Assembly: GCF_039539445.1 (NCBI RefSeq)
Contig: NZ_BAABDD010000006.1
Location: 124,001-188,000, forward strand
Length of the DNA: 64,000 nucleotides
Source: Salinactinospora qingdaonensis
GTDB taxonomy: Bacteria; Actinomycetota; Actinomycetes; Streptosporangiales; Streptosporangiaceae
Direction of reading: 5' to 3'
The number at the start of each line of letters is the position of its first letter. Positions within the stretch are counted from its first letter, which is position 1. Position numbers and translations under genes: made by a program. The notes beneath the pieces were generated by a model. That model was not told the origin of the DNA. It worked only from the letters and a program-made list of their open reading frames with translations, and did no database searches. This document shows positions 33,261 through 42,439 of this stretch, piece after piece.

Positions 33261-34579
33261 CGGCTGGCTCCCTTCAGCATGTGTGTGTCGGCGACGTCGC
33301 GTAGCGCGCCGTCGATGGCGGTCAGGACCCGATCGAAGTCGGCGTCGGTGTGGACGCTGGAGAATCCGTGGTGGGCGGCGGGATGAACGTAGACGCCGCG
33401 GCGGATGCAGCCGGCGACGAAGGTCGCCAGCATCGCGGGGTCCTGCTGGGCGGCGTCGCGGTAGTTGCGCACCGGTTCGGTGCGGCCGAAGTACAGGCCG
33501 AAGCGGGCGCCGACGTGCTGTAGCCGCACCGGCACGTCGCTGGCGTCGATGAGGGATTGGAAGTCGGCGTAGAACCGCGCGCCGCGGGCGGTCAACTGCG
33601 AGTAGAACTCGGGGGCGCGGTACTGTTCGACGGCGGCTTGGGCGGCGAGCACGCTGGTGCTGTGGGCCAGGTAGGTGCCGCTCATCTCGCTCTCGCCCAC
33701 GGGACGCAGGTGCGACATGACGGCGCGGGTGCCCACGAGCGCACTCAGCGGCATGCCACCGCCGATGGCCTTACCTAACACGCACAGGTCGGGGGTGACC
33801 CCCAGATGGCCTTGGGCACCGCCCAGCGCCATGCGGAACGCCGTCAGCACTTCGTCGAAGAACAGCAGCGCACCGTGCTGGTCGCACAGCCGGCGGCACA
33901 GTTCGACGAAACCCGGCTCAGGGGGGATCGTGCCGCTGTCGTAGTTGATGGGCTCCATGAACAGCGCGGCGACCTCGTCACCGCGTTCGGCGAACGCGGT
34001 TGTGAGAGCGTCGGCGTCGTTGAACGGCAGGATGACCAGTTCCGGCGTGGGGTCCTCGGCCATCCCGGCGGACTCGGGGTAGGGGCGGGGGCGCTCGGCC
34101 GGACCGGCCTGGTCCAGGGGCGGGGCGACGCTGTAGTTGAGCGCGTCGGAGTAGCCGTTGAAGTGGCCCTCGAACTTGATGATGGTGCGCCGCCCGGTGG
34201 CGGTGCGCGCCAGCCGCAGCGCGTGCATGACGGTTTCGGTTCCGGTGCCGGCGAAGCGCACCATCTCCGCGCACGGGATGACCTCGGTCAGGGTTTCGGC
34301 AAGCTGGGCCTGGTGCTCGTTTTCGTAGGCGCAGATGATGCCCATGTCGAGCGCTTTGGCGACCGCGGCCGTGATGGCGGGGTGGTTGTGGCCCAGCAGG
34401 GAGGCGCCGTGAGAGACGCACATATCGACGTAGTCTTGGCCGTCGAGATCGTAGACGCGCGCGCCCTCGCCGCGGCTGATGTACAACGGGTGTCCCAGAG
34501 CGGGGTTGGCGCGGGCGGTGGCCGACACGCCGCCGGGCAGAACCCGTCGGGCGCTCTGGTAGTGGGCGTTGACCTTCAT
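33257..34579 (-). CDS. Class III aminotransferase, glutamate-1-semialdehyde aminomutase-like
   Basis: 440 residues, PLP-dependent fold type I. Seen are GGVSATARANPALGHPLYIS, VRFAGTGTETVMHALRLAR (phosphate-binding loop), GALLFFDEVLTAFR (Asp for the pyridine nitrogen) and VLGKAIGGGMPLSALVG with the Schiff-base lysine. It resembles HemL by eye, but the setting (two SDRs, a GH13 and a LacI regulator) argues against a housekeeping heme role; transamination of an amino sugar, amino polyol or keto acid is more likely. ATG 34579 with GAGGAGT upstream is the chosen start. It lies 35 bases after the GH13 gene and overlaps the SDR that follows. Confidence 0.85.
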   Translation of the reverse strand: MKVNAHYQSARRVLPGGVSATARANPALGHPLYISRGEGARVYDLDGQDYVDMCVSHGASLLGHNHPAITAAVAKALDMGIICAYENEHQAQLAETLTEVIPCAEMVRFAGTGTETVMHALRLARTATGRRTIIKFEGHFNGYSDALNYSVAPPLDQAGPAERPRPYPESAGMAEDPTPELVILPFNDADALTTAFAERGDEVAALFMEPINYDSGTIPPEPGFVELCRRLCDQHGALLFFDEVLTAFRMALGGAQGHLGVTPDLCVLGKAIGGGMPLSALVGTRAVMSHLRPVGESEMSGTYLAHSTSVLAAQAAVEQYRAPEFYSQLTARGARFYADFQSLIDASDVPVRLQHVGARFGLYFGRTEPVRNYRDAAQQDPAMLATFVAGCIRRGVYVHPAAHHGFSSVHTDADFDRVLTAIDGALRDVADTHMLKGASR

Positions 34580-34614
34580 CGGAATGACTCCTCGCACAGA
34601 TGTGGCGGCGCCGG

Positions 34615-36273
34615 TCAGGTTGCGGGTTCGCGTGGTGTGGCGGGGGCAGCCAGGTCGGGCCACGGCTCCGGGCGGGCGGGGGTTCCCACGTGGACGACCA
34701 CGCCTTCCCAGGCCGCCAGGTGCAGGCTGGTGCCCGAGATGGGGCCGCGTTCGGGCAGGTCGGTCCGGGTGGACAGCAGGACGCGGGCCGGTGGCCGCGG
34801 GTTCAGCGACAGCTCGGTCTCGCGGTCGGTGAGGTTGAGGGCGACCAGCATGGACTCATCGGGGGTCTCGCGCAGGTAGGCGAAGCAGCCGTCAGGAGCG
34901 GCGATGGAGCGGTATTCACCGCCGACAAGAGCGCGGGAGCTGCGGCGTAGCGTGAGCAGCCGGCGGTACAGCGTCAGCGGCGAAGCGGGGTCTTGGGCTT
35001 GCGCGGCGACGTGGTGCTGCCGGTTGGGTCCCAGCGGCAGCCATGGTTCGACCGTGGAGAAGCCGGCGTGGTGGCCGCCGTCCCAGGGCATGGGCGAGCG
35101 GGCGGGGTCGCGGCCCGATCCCGGCTGGCGGTCCTCCCATGGATCTTGGATCTGTTCGGGGGGAACGGTGACGTTGGTCATGCCCAACTCGTCGCCGTAG
35201 TACAGCGTGGGTGTGCCGCGCAGGGTCAGCAGGAGCAGCGCGGCCAGGCGGGCGCCGTGTTCGCCGAATCGGGAGGCGATACGGGGCAGGTCGTGGTTGC
35301 CCAGCGTGTAGTTGGGCCAGTGCTGGCCGATTTTGGTGTCGTACTCGTCGATGTAGCTGCGCAGCGCTTCGGCGGTGAAGGGCAGCGGCACCAGTCCGAA
35401 GTTGAAGGGCAGGTGGAGCTCGTCGTCGTCGCCGAAGTAGGTGAGCTGGTCGGCGAGCGGAGTGTGGAAGTCCAGCTCACCGATGGCGACGCGATCACCG
35501 TAGGAGTCGATGAGGGCCCGTAGCTCCTTGATGGCGCCGTGGCAGTCGGGGTGGTTGCTGCTGTAGATGTGCTGGTTCTGGTACCAACTGGAGTACCAGG
35601 GCTTGTCGGGGCTGGGGTCGTAGTCGAGGTTGGGGGGCTCGTCGCGGAAGTCGGCGTCTTTGACGAGGAAATCGACCATGTCGATGCGGAAGCCGTCGAC
35701 GCCGCGATCCAGCCAGAACCGGACGACGTCGTGCACGGCCTCACGCACTTGCGGCTCGCGCCAGTTCAGGTCGGGTTGGAACGGCAGGAACGAGTGCAGG
35801 TAGTACTGGCCGGTGTGCTCGTCGAAGCTCCAGGCGCTGCCGCCGGTGACGCTCTGCCAGTTGTTGGGCGCTCCGCCGTCGGGTGCGGGGTCGCGCCAGA
35901 TGTACCAGTTGCGGTAGGGGTCCTCTCGGGATGAGCGGGAGCGCTGGAACCAGGGGTGTTCGGCGCTGGTGTGGTTGATCACCAGGTCGAGGACGACCCG
36001 CAGCCCGCGCCCGTGCGCCTCCTTGAGGAGCTGATCCATGTCGGCCAGGGTTCCCAGTGCGGGATGGACGTCGCACAGGTCGGTGACGTCGTAGCCGGAG
36101 TCGCGCATGGGCGAGGGGTACAGCGGCGACAGCCAGATCACGTCGACTCCCAGCCACTCCAGGTAGGGCAGCCGCTGGATGACGCCCTGAACGTCGCCGA
36201 CGCCGTCGCCTGAGGCGTCGGCGAAGCTGCGCAGAAAGACTTCGTAGATCACGCCCGTCTGCCACCAGCGCAT
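34615..36273 (-). CDS. GH13 alpha-glucosidase (oligo-1,6-glucosidase/alpha-glucosidase type)
   Basis: 552 residues, full length. The conserved GH13 regions are DLVINHTS (region I), GFRIDMVDF (nucleophile Asp, region II), AIGELDF (acid Glu, region III) and TLGNHDLPR (region IV, transition-state Asp). GDVQGVIQRLPYLEWLGVD is the usual start of the barrel. It hydrolyses alpha-glucosidic bonds of malto- or isomalto-oligosaccharides or sucrose-like sugars in the cytoplasm; there is no signal peptide. First gene of the leftward operon and divergent from the LacI regulator, with a doubled operator between them. Confidence 0.92.
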   Translation of the reverse strand: MRWWQTGVIYEVFLRSFADASGDGVGDVQGVIQRLPYLEWLGVDVIWLSPLYPSPMRDSGYDVTDLCDVHPALGTLADMDQLLKEAHGRGLRVVLDLVINHTSAEHPWFQRSRSSREDPYRNWYIWRDPAPDGGAPNNWQSVTGGSAWSFDEHTGQYYLHSFLPFQPDLNWREPQVREAVHDVVRFWLDRGVDGFRIDMVDFLVKDADFRDEPPNLDYDPSPDKPWYSSWYQNQHIYSSNHPDCHGAIKELRALIDSYGDRVAIGELDFHTPLADQLTYFGDDDELHLPFNFGLVPLPFTAEALRSYIDEYDTKIGQHWPNYTLGNHDLPRIASRFGEHGARLAALLLLTLRGTPTLYYGDELGMTNVTVPPEQIQDPWEDRQPGSGRDPARSPMPWDGGHHAGFSTVEPWLPLGPNRQHHVAAQAQDPASPLTLYRRLLTLRRSSRALVGGEYRSIAAPDGCFAYLRETPDESMLVALNLTDRETELSLNPRPPARVLLSTRTDLPERGPISGTSLHLAAWEGVVVHVGTPARPEPWPDLAAPATPREPAT

Positions 36274-36288
36274 CGAAGCCCCCTCTCC

Positions 36289-36318
36289 GTTAATCGATTA
36301 ACCAGTTAATCGATTAAC
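36289..36318. promoter_or_regulatory. Two perfect LacI-type operators in tandem
   Basis: The 14-bp palindrome GTTAATCGATTAAC occurs at 36289-36302 and again at 36305-36318, separated by CA (16-bp period). It lies between the GH13 gene and the lacI-type gene, 15 bases from the GH13 start and 17 from the regulator start. Confidence 0.9.
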
Positions 36319-36335
36319 AACGGTAGCGTGGCAAC

Positions 36336-37463
36336 GTGGTGGAAGCAACGGATTCGGGCCGGCCAAGTCGAACCAAGGTGACACTGGCCGATCTCGCGCG
36401 GGCCACGGGAGTGTCGACCGCGACGGTCTCGAACGCCTACAACCGTCCTGAGAAACTCTCAGCCGGCCTGCGGCAGCGCATCCTCGACACGGCGCGCAGT
36501 CTGGGCTACCCGGGCCCCGACCCCACCGCGCGGGGGCTGCGCCGCGGACACACCGGCACGCTCGGTGTGCTCTACGCCGATCGGCTGTCCTACGCTTTCG
36601 CCGACCCCGGTTACGTGCTGTTCCTGCGGGGGGTTTCGGCGGCGGCCGAGACCGCGGGGCTGGCGTTGACGCTGGTGCCCGCCGGCCCGCGCGACCGCCG
36701 CTCGGCCAGCGCAATCGACACCATCGCCGTCGACGGCTTCATCATCTACTCCATGGCGCCCGACGACCCGCTGGTTTCAGCCGCCGTCGAGCGCCGGTTG
36801 CCTATCGTGGTCACCGACCAGCCACGCCTGGAGACGGCGCCCTTCGTGGGGATCGACGACGCCTCGGCGGCTCGCTCGGCCGCCGAACACCTCCTCGGCC
36901 TGGGACACCGCCGTCTCGGGGTGATCAGCCTCGAATTGGGGGTCACCGGGCAGGGCGGCCTCGCCGACGCCGAACGGCTGCGTGCCGCGACCTCTCCCAT
37001 GGTGCGCGCCCGATTGCAGGGCTACGGCGATGCCGCCACCTCCGCGGGGCTGTCCTGGCCCCGCGACGTCCCCGTCTACGAGTGTGCCGAGAACCTTCCT
37101 GAGGAGGGGGAACGGGCGGCTCGGGCGCTGCTGTCAGCGCCCGAGCCGCCCTCCGCGCTGCTGGCCATGAGTGATCAGCTCGCGCTGGGCGTCCTCGACG
37201 CCGCCGCCGGCCTGGGGCTCGCGGTGCCCGATGATCTGTCGCTGGTGGGCTTTGACGACACCACATGGGCGGAGCGAGCGGCCGACGTCGCGCTCACCAC
37301 GGTGCGCCAACCCCACTTCGACAAAGGGCGCTACGCCGGCGAGGCGCTGATCGCGTCGTTGGCCGGACAGCCGGTCGAGCCCCGGCAGCTCCTCCCCACC
37401 GAGCTGGTGGCGCGTGCCACGACCCAGGCGCCGCGCGCGATCTCGCCTCCCGTGCGCGGGTGA
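36336..37463 (+). CDS. LacI family transcriptional regulator
   Basis: 375 residues. The N-terminal helix-turn-helix and hinge are clear (TLADLARATGVSTATVSNAY, LGYPGPDPTARGLR), and the rest is a periplasmic-binding-like sensor domain that ends in HFDKGRYAGEAL. It should bind a sugar or sugar phosphate. The start is one of two adjacent GTG codons at 36336; no Shine-Dalgarno box is seen. The doubled 14-bp operator just upstream lies between this gene and the GH13 gene, so it probably represses the four-gene operon and itself. Confidence 0.92.
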   Translation: MVEATDSGRPSRTKVTLADLARATGVSTATVSNAYNRPEKLSAGLRQRILDTARSLGYPGPDPTARGLRRGHTGTLGVLYADRLSYAFADPGYVLFLRGVSAAAETAGLALTLVPAGPRDRRSASAIDTIAVDGFIIYSMAPDDPLVSAAVERRLPIVVTDQPRLETAPFVGIDDASAARSAAEHLLGLGHRRLGVISLELGVTGQGGLADAERLRAATSPMVRARLQGYGDAATSAGLSWPRDVPVYECAENLPEEGERAARALLSAPEPPSALLAMSDQLALGVLDAAAGLGLAVPDDLSLVGFDDTTWAERAADVALTTVRQPHFDKGRYAGEALIASLAGQPVEPRQLLPTELVARATTQAPRAISPPVRG

Positions 37464-37699
37464 CCCACCTCCGGTGACCTCGGCATTCTCGGCCAGCGGG
37501 AGCACTCACCCGCTCGTGGCCTGCCGCCCAGGGGCCACGGGCCGGAGGTGGCGACAACCGCTCCCGATCACCGGCCGTGGGAGGCGGCCCCACCAACAGC
37601 GGCCACTATCCGCAGGTTTTTTGCCACCCGTGGGCGGGTCCTGGGGTGCAGTGTGGGCTGGGTTTGAGGGAGGCGTGTGGTGTTTCCCCGTCACTCGTG

Positions 37700-38098
37700 C
37701 CTCGATCGCTACGCGATCTCGGCAGCCTAGGAACGCACTGCGCCACACAATGATCACCCCACCCCCAGAGAAAACACCACCCCAACCGCCACACGACCTC
37801 AACAACCGAGGAACGCACCCCGCCACACAATGATCACCCCACCCCCAGAGAAAACACCACCCCAACCGCCACACGACCTCAACAACCGAGGAACGCACCC
37901 CGCCACACAATGATCACCCCACCCCCAGAGAAAACACCACCCGTTGTTGTGTCCCGAGCTATAGCAGTGTCCCTTCATTCGCGCTCGGCGGTGGCCTGCA
38001 TTGTTTGAGGGATCGCCTCAACCACCGCGCCCCTCATCGCTCACGCCGCCTGAACCACCGCGCCCCCTTAGGCTGCTGAGATCGCGCAGCGATCGAGG
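37700..38098. mobile_element. MITE-like element B
   Basis: Ends 37700-37728 and 38070-38098 are inverted repeats matching at 27 of 29 positions by eye, and share their sequence with the ends of element A (30894-31315). Just outside the right end, CGCGAGCGAAC matches, inverted, the flank of element A's left end, so the repeat may be about 40 bp. The interior holds the 80-bp tandem repeats. Confidence 0.6.
37731..37942. repeat. 80-bp tandem repeat, about 2.6 copies
   Basis: Units start at 37731, 37811 and 37891 (GAACGCAC...CGCCACACAATGATCA). Units 1 and 2 differ at only two or so bases; the third stops after about 50 bases. Confidence 0.92.
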
Positions 38099-38188
38099 CG
38101 CGAGCGAACGACGTCCATCACCACTCCCGGCTTGACACCCCCATGGAAACCCCTCTGGAGCCACCGAACGCGCCGCTTCCCACACGCG

Positions 38189-38220
38189 CCGCCGTCCCCG
38201 GTGAGGACCGGGGACGGCGG
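38189..38220 (-). terminator. Terminator after the MFS gene
   Basis: CCGCCGTCCCCGGT (38189-38202) and ACCGGGGACGGCGG (38207-38220) are exact complements with a GAGG loop, 19 bases beyond the stop codon of the leftward MFS gene. Confidence 0.8.
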
Positions 38221-38238
38221 GGAGGGGGCTGGGCGGGT

Positions 38239-39450
38239 TCAGGATCGGCGCAGCCGGCGGCTGAGCACGAACGTGGCGACCATGAGACAGAGCGTGACTA
38301 GCATGGCCACGCGCAGGTCGCTCAGCTCGGCGATGCCGCCTATGACGGGTGGGCCGACGAGAAACCCCGTGTAGCCCACGGCGGAGACCGCTGCGATGGC
38401 CGAGCCGGGGTGCTTGGGGTTGTGCTGGGCGGTGTAGCTGAAGATCACCGGGATGACGGCGGCCAACCCCAGCCCAAGGAGGGCGTACCCGGCCAGCCCC
38501 GCGTAGGGGGACGGGAACCCGACGAAGACCGCGGTACCGGTGGCGCCGGTGACGGCGCAGGCCAGCAGGAAGCGAACCGTGCCGGTGCGGGCCCGAATCC
38601 GGTCGGCGGCCAGCCGACCGGCCACCATCCCGGCAGAGAACACGGCGAACCCGGCGGCGGCCGTGCTGGCGGCAGCGCCGGTGATGTCACGCAGGTAGAC
38701 GGCCCCCCAATCGTTCATCACCCCTTCCCCCATCAGAGCGCAAAAAGCGATCAGCCCGCAGACCCACAGGCCGCGCTTGGGCAGCGCCAGCAGCGGTGCC
38801 CCGGAGGTGGTGCGAGCGCCGGTGGTCTCCGGCAGTAGCGCGACGACGGCCGTGCCGTAGGCAAGGGCGAGCACGAGGCTCGTGGCCAGGAAGTGCGGCC
38901 CCACAGGCACGTGGGCGACCGCGCTGCCCACCACGGCGCCGCAGATCCCTCCGAAACTGAACAAGGCGTGGAAGGTCCCCATCATGGCGCGCCGGTAGCA
39001 GCGTTCGACCAGCACGCCCTGGGTGTTCATGGCTACGTCGATACAGGTGTTGCCGCAAGCGAAGGTCGCGAGGAGAGCGGTCAGGGCCGCAAGGTTGGGG
39101 GCGACCGCCAGGAGCGGCAGCGCCCCTAAGTAGAGGGTGGCGCCCCCCAGCAACGTCAGCCGGCTACCGAACCGGGCGACGATTCCCCCCACGATCGGGA
39201 GAGCGACGAGCGCGCCGGAGCTGAGGCCGATAAGCGCGATCGCTAGCTCACCGGCCGACAGCCCCAGATTGTCGCGAACGGCGGGCACGCGGGCGGCCCA
39301 CGTGGCGAAGACTGTGCCGGTACAGAAGAAGATTACGGAGACAGCACCTCGCGCCGCTCTCAGGCGTGTCCTTGAGTGGGGTGAGGCCGGCAGCGTTTGG
39401 GTACTGCGGTCACCGGTGTCGTGTGCGGGTTCCGAGTCGCTTTCCAGCAT
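38239..39450 (-). CDS. MFS transporter
   Basis: 403 residues, 12 membrane segments by inspection. The first part (FFCTGTVFATWAARVPAVRDNLGLSAGELAIALI) and CIDVAMNTQGVLVER resemble the small MFS group of YbjJ/fucose-permease-like proteins. A polar start of about 25 residues precedes helix 1. The ATG follows GGGGAGAAGCC. Substrate unknown; sugar or drug transport is possible. It lies alone, with a strong terminator behind it and the DegT/epimerase pair upstream on the same strand. Confidence 0.85.
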   Translation of the reverse strand: MLESDSEPAHDTGDRSTQTLPASPHSRTRLRAARGAVSVIFFCTGTVFATWAARVPAVRDNLGLSAGELAIALIGLSSGALVALPIVGGIVARFGSRLTLLGGATLYLGALPLLAVAPNLAALTALLATFACGNTCIDVAMNTQGVLVERCYRRAMMGTFHALFSFGGICGAVVGSAVAHVPVGPHFLATSLVLALAYGTAVVALLPETTGARTTSGAPLLALPKRGLWVCGLIAFCALMGEGVMNDWGAVYLRDITGAAASTAAAGFAVFSAGMVAGRLAADRIRARTGTVRFLLACAVTGATGTAVFVGFPSPYAGLAGYALLGLGLAAVIPVIFSYTAQHNPKHPGSAIAAVSAVGYTGFLVGPPVIGGIAELSDLRVAMLVTLCLMVATFVLSRRLRRS

Positions 39451-39564
39451 GGCTTCTCCCCGTTCGCGTGCAGATCCGCGCCCGTCGAATGGCTCGACGG
39501 CCGCTTGGTCGGGGCGCCGCGGCGGTCACCTGGTGCTTCGCGCTAGGTGACCGCCGCGGCGCTG

Positions 39565-40872
39565 TTAGCCCTGCCGAGCGTGCTGGGCCCGGGCCAGGGT
39601 GATGAGTTCGTCACGTTCCTCCACGAGGACCTTGTGGAAGACGTCGGCGAAGGCGCGCATCGTCTGGAGGTCGTTGGGGGGACCCAGTGAGCTGAAGCTC
39701 TGCCCCAGGACCAGGCGCCGGCGGCAGATCTCGCTTGCGACCGGATAACGCTGAGGGTCGTAGCTGTGGCCAGGGCGAGCGTGGCCGCACGACCACGGGC
39801 ACCCGCGGCCGTAGCCGCGCATCTCCTGGAACAGGGTCTGCGCGGGGACCGGCTGGTGCTGCCAACGCATGATGCCCAGCCCTTCAGCCTTGACGGCTTG
39901 CTCTACGGCGTCGCGGAAGGACTCCACCGGTAGGTCGTCGATCTCCAAATCCTCGGGCTGGACGAGGAGGGGGTAGAAGAAGTACACGTGGGTGCGGTCG
40001 TCGGGCACGGCCGGCGGGCGAACGCCCGGCAGGTCGGACAGGATCTTCGACAGTGCGGCGCCGTTGGCCTGGCGTACCTGCGACATGTGTTCCAACCGGC
40101 GCAACTGGGAGCGGGTGAACGCCGCCGCGAGAACGTCGATGCGGTAGTTCCACCCCATGATCCGGGCGTTGTAGTCGCGCCCCTGGTGGGGGATCTCCTC
40201 TCCGAACATGAGCACTCGACGGGCGAGCCGGTGTTGATCGGCGTCCCAGGTGGCGAAGAGCCCCCCTTCCCCCAGAGCCGAGAGGCACTTCGAACCGTTG
40301 AGGCTGGCGCCGCTCATGTCGGCCAGCGCCCCGGCTGGTTTGCCTTGGTAGAAGGCACCGTGGGACTGGGCGGCGTCCTCGATGAGGGTGAGCCCGTGCC
40401 GGTCGGCGATCTCGCGGAGTTGAGCGTAGTCGGCCGGCAGTCCATTGAGGTCGACGGCGACGATGGCGCGGGTGCGGTCGGTGATGTGCTCGGCGACTTT
40501 GGCCGGGTCGATGTTGAAGGTTTCATAGTCGGTGTCGACGAACACCGGAATGGCGTTGGCCTGTAGTACACACGAGGCAGACGCAAGGAAAGTGTCGGAA
40601 GGGACGATCACCTCGTCTCCGGGTTCGACTCCGGCCGCGGAAATCGCCATGTGCAGCGCCGCGGTACCGGAATTCGCAGCCAGGACATGCGGCATGCCGA
40701 TAAATTCGGCCCACGCTTCCTCTAACTCCGTAACGGGGTCCATCGGCCAATGCCATGGGACCGCTTTATCGATGGCGTTCGACACCGCTTCGCGGTCCTC
40801 TTCGGTCACGTAGGGCCACGGGGCCACGGTTCCTTCTGAAATTACGGGCTTCCCGCCGTTAACCGCCAACAT
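39565..40872 (-). CDS. DegT/DnrJ/EryC1/StrS family aminotransferase
   Basis: 435 residues, PLP-dependent. Recognisable blocks are LAANSGTAALHMAISAAGVEPGDEVIVPS near residue 65, the DLNGLPADYAQLREIADRHG region, LIEDAAQSHGA with the PLP aspartate, and SLNGSKCLSALGEGG with the Schiff-base lysine. Family members transaminate keto sugars or make AHBA and related amino compounds; which one applies cannot be told. AAGGATAAACGCT precedes the ATG. It follows the epimerase gene with a five-base gap, so the two are one operon. Confidence 0.88.
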   Translation of the reverse strand: MLAVNGGKPVISEGTVAPWPYVTEEDREAVSNAIDKAVPWHWPMDPVTELEEAWAEFIGMPHVLAANSGTAALHMAISAAGVEPGDEVIVPSDTFLASASCVLQANAIPVFVDTDYETFNIDPAKVAEHITDRTRAIVAVDLNGLPADYAQLREIADRHGLTLIEDAAQSHGAFYQGKPAGALADMSGASLNGSKCLSALGEGGLFATWDADQHRLARRVLMFGEEIPHQGRDYNARIMGWNYRIDVLAAAFTRSQLRRLEHMSQVRQANGAALSKILSDLPGVRPPAVPDDRTHVYFFYPLLVQPEDLEIDDLPVESFRDAVEQAVKAEGLGIMRWQHQPVPAQTLFQEMRGYGRGCPWSCGHARPGHSYDPQRYPVASEICRRRLVLGQSFSSLGPPNDLQTMRAFADVFHKVLVEERDELITLARAQHARQG

Positions 40873-40877
40873 AGCGT

Positions 40878-41903
40878 TTATCCTTTCGCGGCGTACTGCT
40901 CGTCTTGGGAGTCACGGCGGAATTTGGCCGCCGTCGTGGGAAGCTCCGGGAATTCCCCCAGGTCGCTGGCGAGATATCGGATTCCCTCTTGGAGGGGAAT
41001 GCTGGGTTTGAAACCGAGGGAGAACAGTTTCGACGTGTCGGCCACGAGCCGGAAACTGTCTTCCAGTTGAGATTCGTCAGGTTCGAGTACGGCTTTCCTT
41101 CCGGTAGCGGCGCCGATGGTGTCGGCGAGCTCACGCATGGACACCTCCTGGCCGCTTCCCAGGTTGTAGATCTCACCGCTCTGGCCGACTTCGGCGAGTT
41201 TGATCAACGCGGCGCAGAGGTCGAAGACGTGGATGAAGTCGCGCGTCTTGCGGTCGATGTCGCCGACCACTGGGATCTTGCGTTCGTTGAGGTGCCAGCG
41301 CAGGAACTGCGACACCTCGCCGCCGGCGGTGCGGGGGTCCTCGCCCGGCCCGTAGATCACGAACGAGCGGCCGATCACCACGGGAAGGTCGGCGGTAGCT
41401 TCCAAGCTGAGCAGCGAAAACTCTCCCGAGAGCTTGGAGGCTCCATACGGCAGGAAGGGAGAGGTGGGGTGTTCCTCGGTCATCGGGACGTACTGCGGAG
41501 TGCCGTAGACGATGGCTGAGGAGAGGTACACCAGCCGCCGCACCCCCAACTGAAGGCAGGCGTTGCCGACGTTGCAGGTCGCGACCGCGTTGGTCTGGAA
41601 GTCGAGCCGTGGGTACTCCACCGACAGGGTCCCACTGGCGTTGCCGGCGATGTGGAAGACGGTGTCGACTCCCTGTAGTGCGAGGAGCACATCGCCGTAG
41701 TCACGCAGATCTGCCCGTACGTACTCGACGCCGGCGATGCGCGACTCCGCCTCCGGAGAGGGAGTCAGGTCGACGACCACCACGTTTTTTCCCAGCCGTG
41801 ACAGCTCTTTGACGAGATTTCTGCCAACGAACCCAGATCCGCCTGTCACGGCGACTTTCTGGCCGCGCGAAGCAGCCAACGATCCATTGCTTGGATTGTC
41901 CAT
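40878..41903 (-). CDS. NAD-dependent epimerase/dehydratase (extended SDR)
   Basis: 341 residues. VAVTGGSGFVGRNLVKEL is the NAD(P) motif; TVFHIAGNASG, LVYLSSAIVYG and the catalytic YGASKLSGE (Tyr and Lys) follow, then RDFIHVFDLCAAL. This is the sugar-nucleotide epimerase/dehydratase family, and with the DegT aminotransferase it could make an amino or deoxy sugar or an aminocyclitol. The ATG at 41903 is preceded by GGGGAT. It is the first gene of its operon; a low-GC stretch lies upstream. Confidence 0.87.
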   Translation of the reverse strand: MDNPSNGSLAASRGQKVAVTGGSGFVGRNLVKELSRLGKNVVVVDLTPSPEAESRIAGVEYVRADLRDYGDVLLALQGVDTVFHIAGNASGTLSVEYPRLDFQTNAVATCNVGNACLQLGVRRLVYLSSAIVYGTPQYVPMTEEHPTSPFLPYGASKLSGEFSLLSLEATADLPVVIGRSFVIYGPGEDPRTAGGEVSQFLRWHLNERKIPVVGDIDRKTRDFIHVFDLCAALIKLAEVGQSGEIYNLGSGQEVSMRELADTIGAATGRKAVLEPDESQLEDSFRLVADTSKLFSLGFKPSIPLQEGIRYLASDLGEFPELPTTAAKFRRDSQDEQYAAKG

Positions 41904-42439
41904 ATTTATCCCCAGAGATCTTCACCTAAGTGAAACGAGAAAAAGATAACCCGCTACCGATGAATAAATGAATTGGCCCACGAAGGGACGCGGCACATCG
42001 AGAGGGAGCCGCACTTATTGACACAGATTGACACTGATGGCCTGTTTTCTATGCCTCTGCATAATTAAGTTTCGGCAAGTCCGAAAACGGATGACACCAG
42101 AGAGAGTCGACAGTTGAGACGAACTTGCCCTCTTTTGCGAAACCGAGGCCGATTCACCCGGGCCAGATCTTCTCGGCTTCGCCAAGGCGCGCACAAATAA
42201 ATATAACGCCAGCACAAGGCCAGGTCAACGGCTCAATCCAAGAATTAGATACCCACCTTCCCGACGAACCATCGGGAATATATGCCAACAGCAAACCAAT
42301 CCAGAATGCAAATAAAATCTTAAATCCAATGCATTAGAACCACGATTGACCCAATACCCTGTTGGTCACGATCCCTAGATATGGTCTATCCAATATCAGC
42401 GATAATGCAGGCAAAAAATCAGATCACTGGGGCGCAGCG
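41904..42439. other. Low-GC non-coding stretch
   Basis: About 535 bases, clearly less GC-rich than the flanks. Short frames only, none with family resemblance. TTGACAC occurs twice near 42020-42036. It probably includes the promoter of the leftward epimerase/aminotransferase pair. It ends at the MFS pseudogene. Confidence 0.5.

Larger units (their letters stand above)
37464..38238. other. Non-coding stretch with MITE-like element B and tandem repeats
   Basis: 775 bases with no gene. Most of it is element B and the 80-bp repeats (listed separately); the last part holds the terminator at 38189-38220. Confidence 0.7.

Noticed and set aside
37731..37942. Possible CRISPR array
   Set aside because: The 80-bp units are contiguous without unique spacers and there are no cas genes. 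It is a simple tandem repeat.
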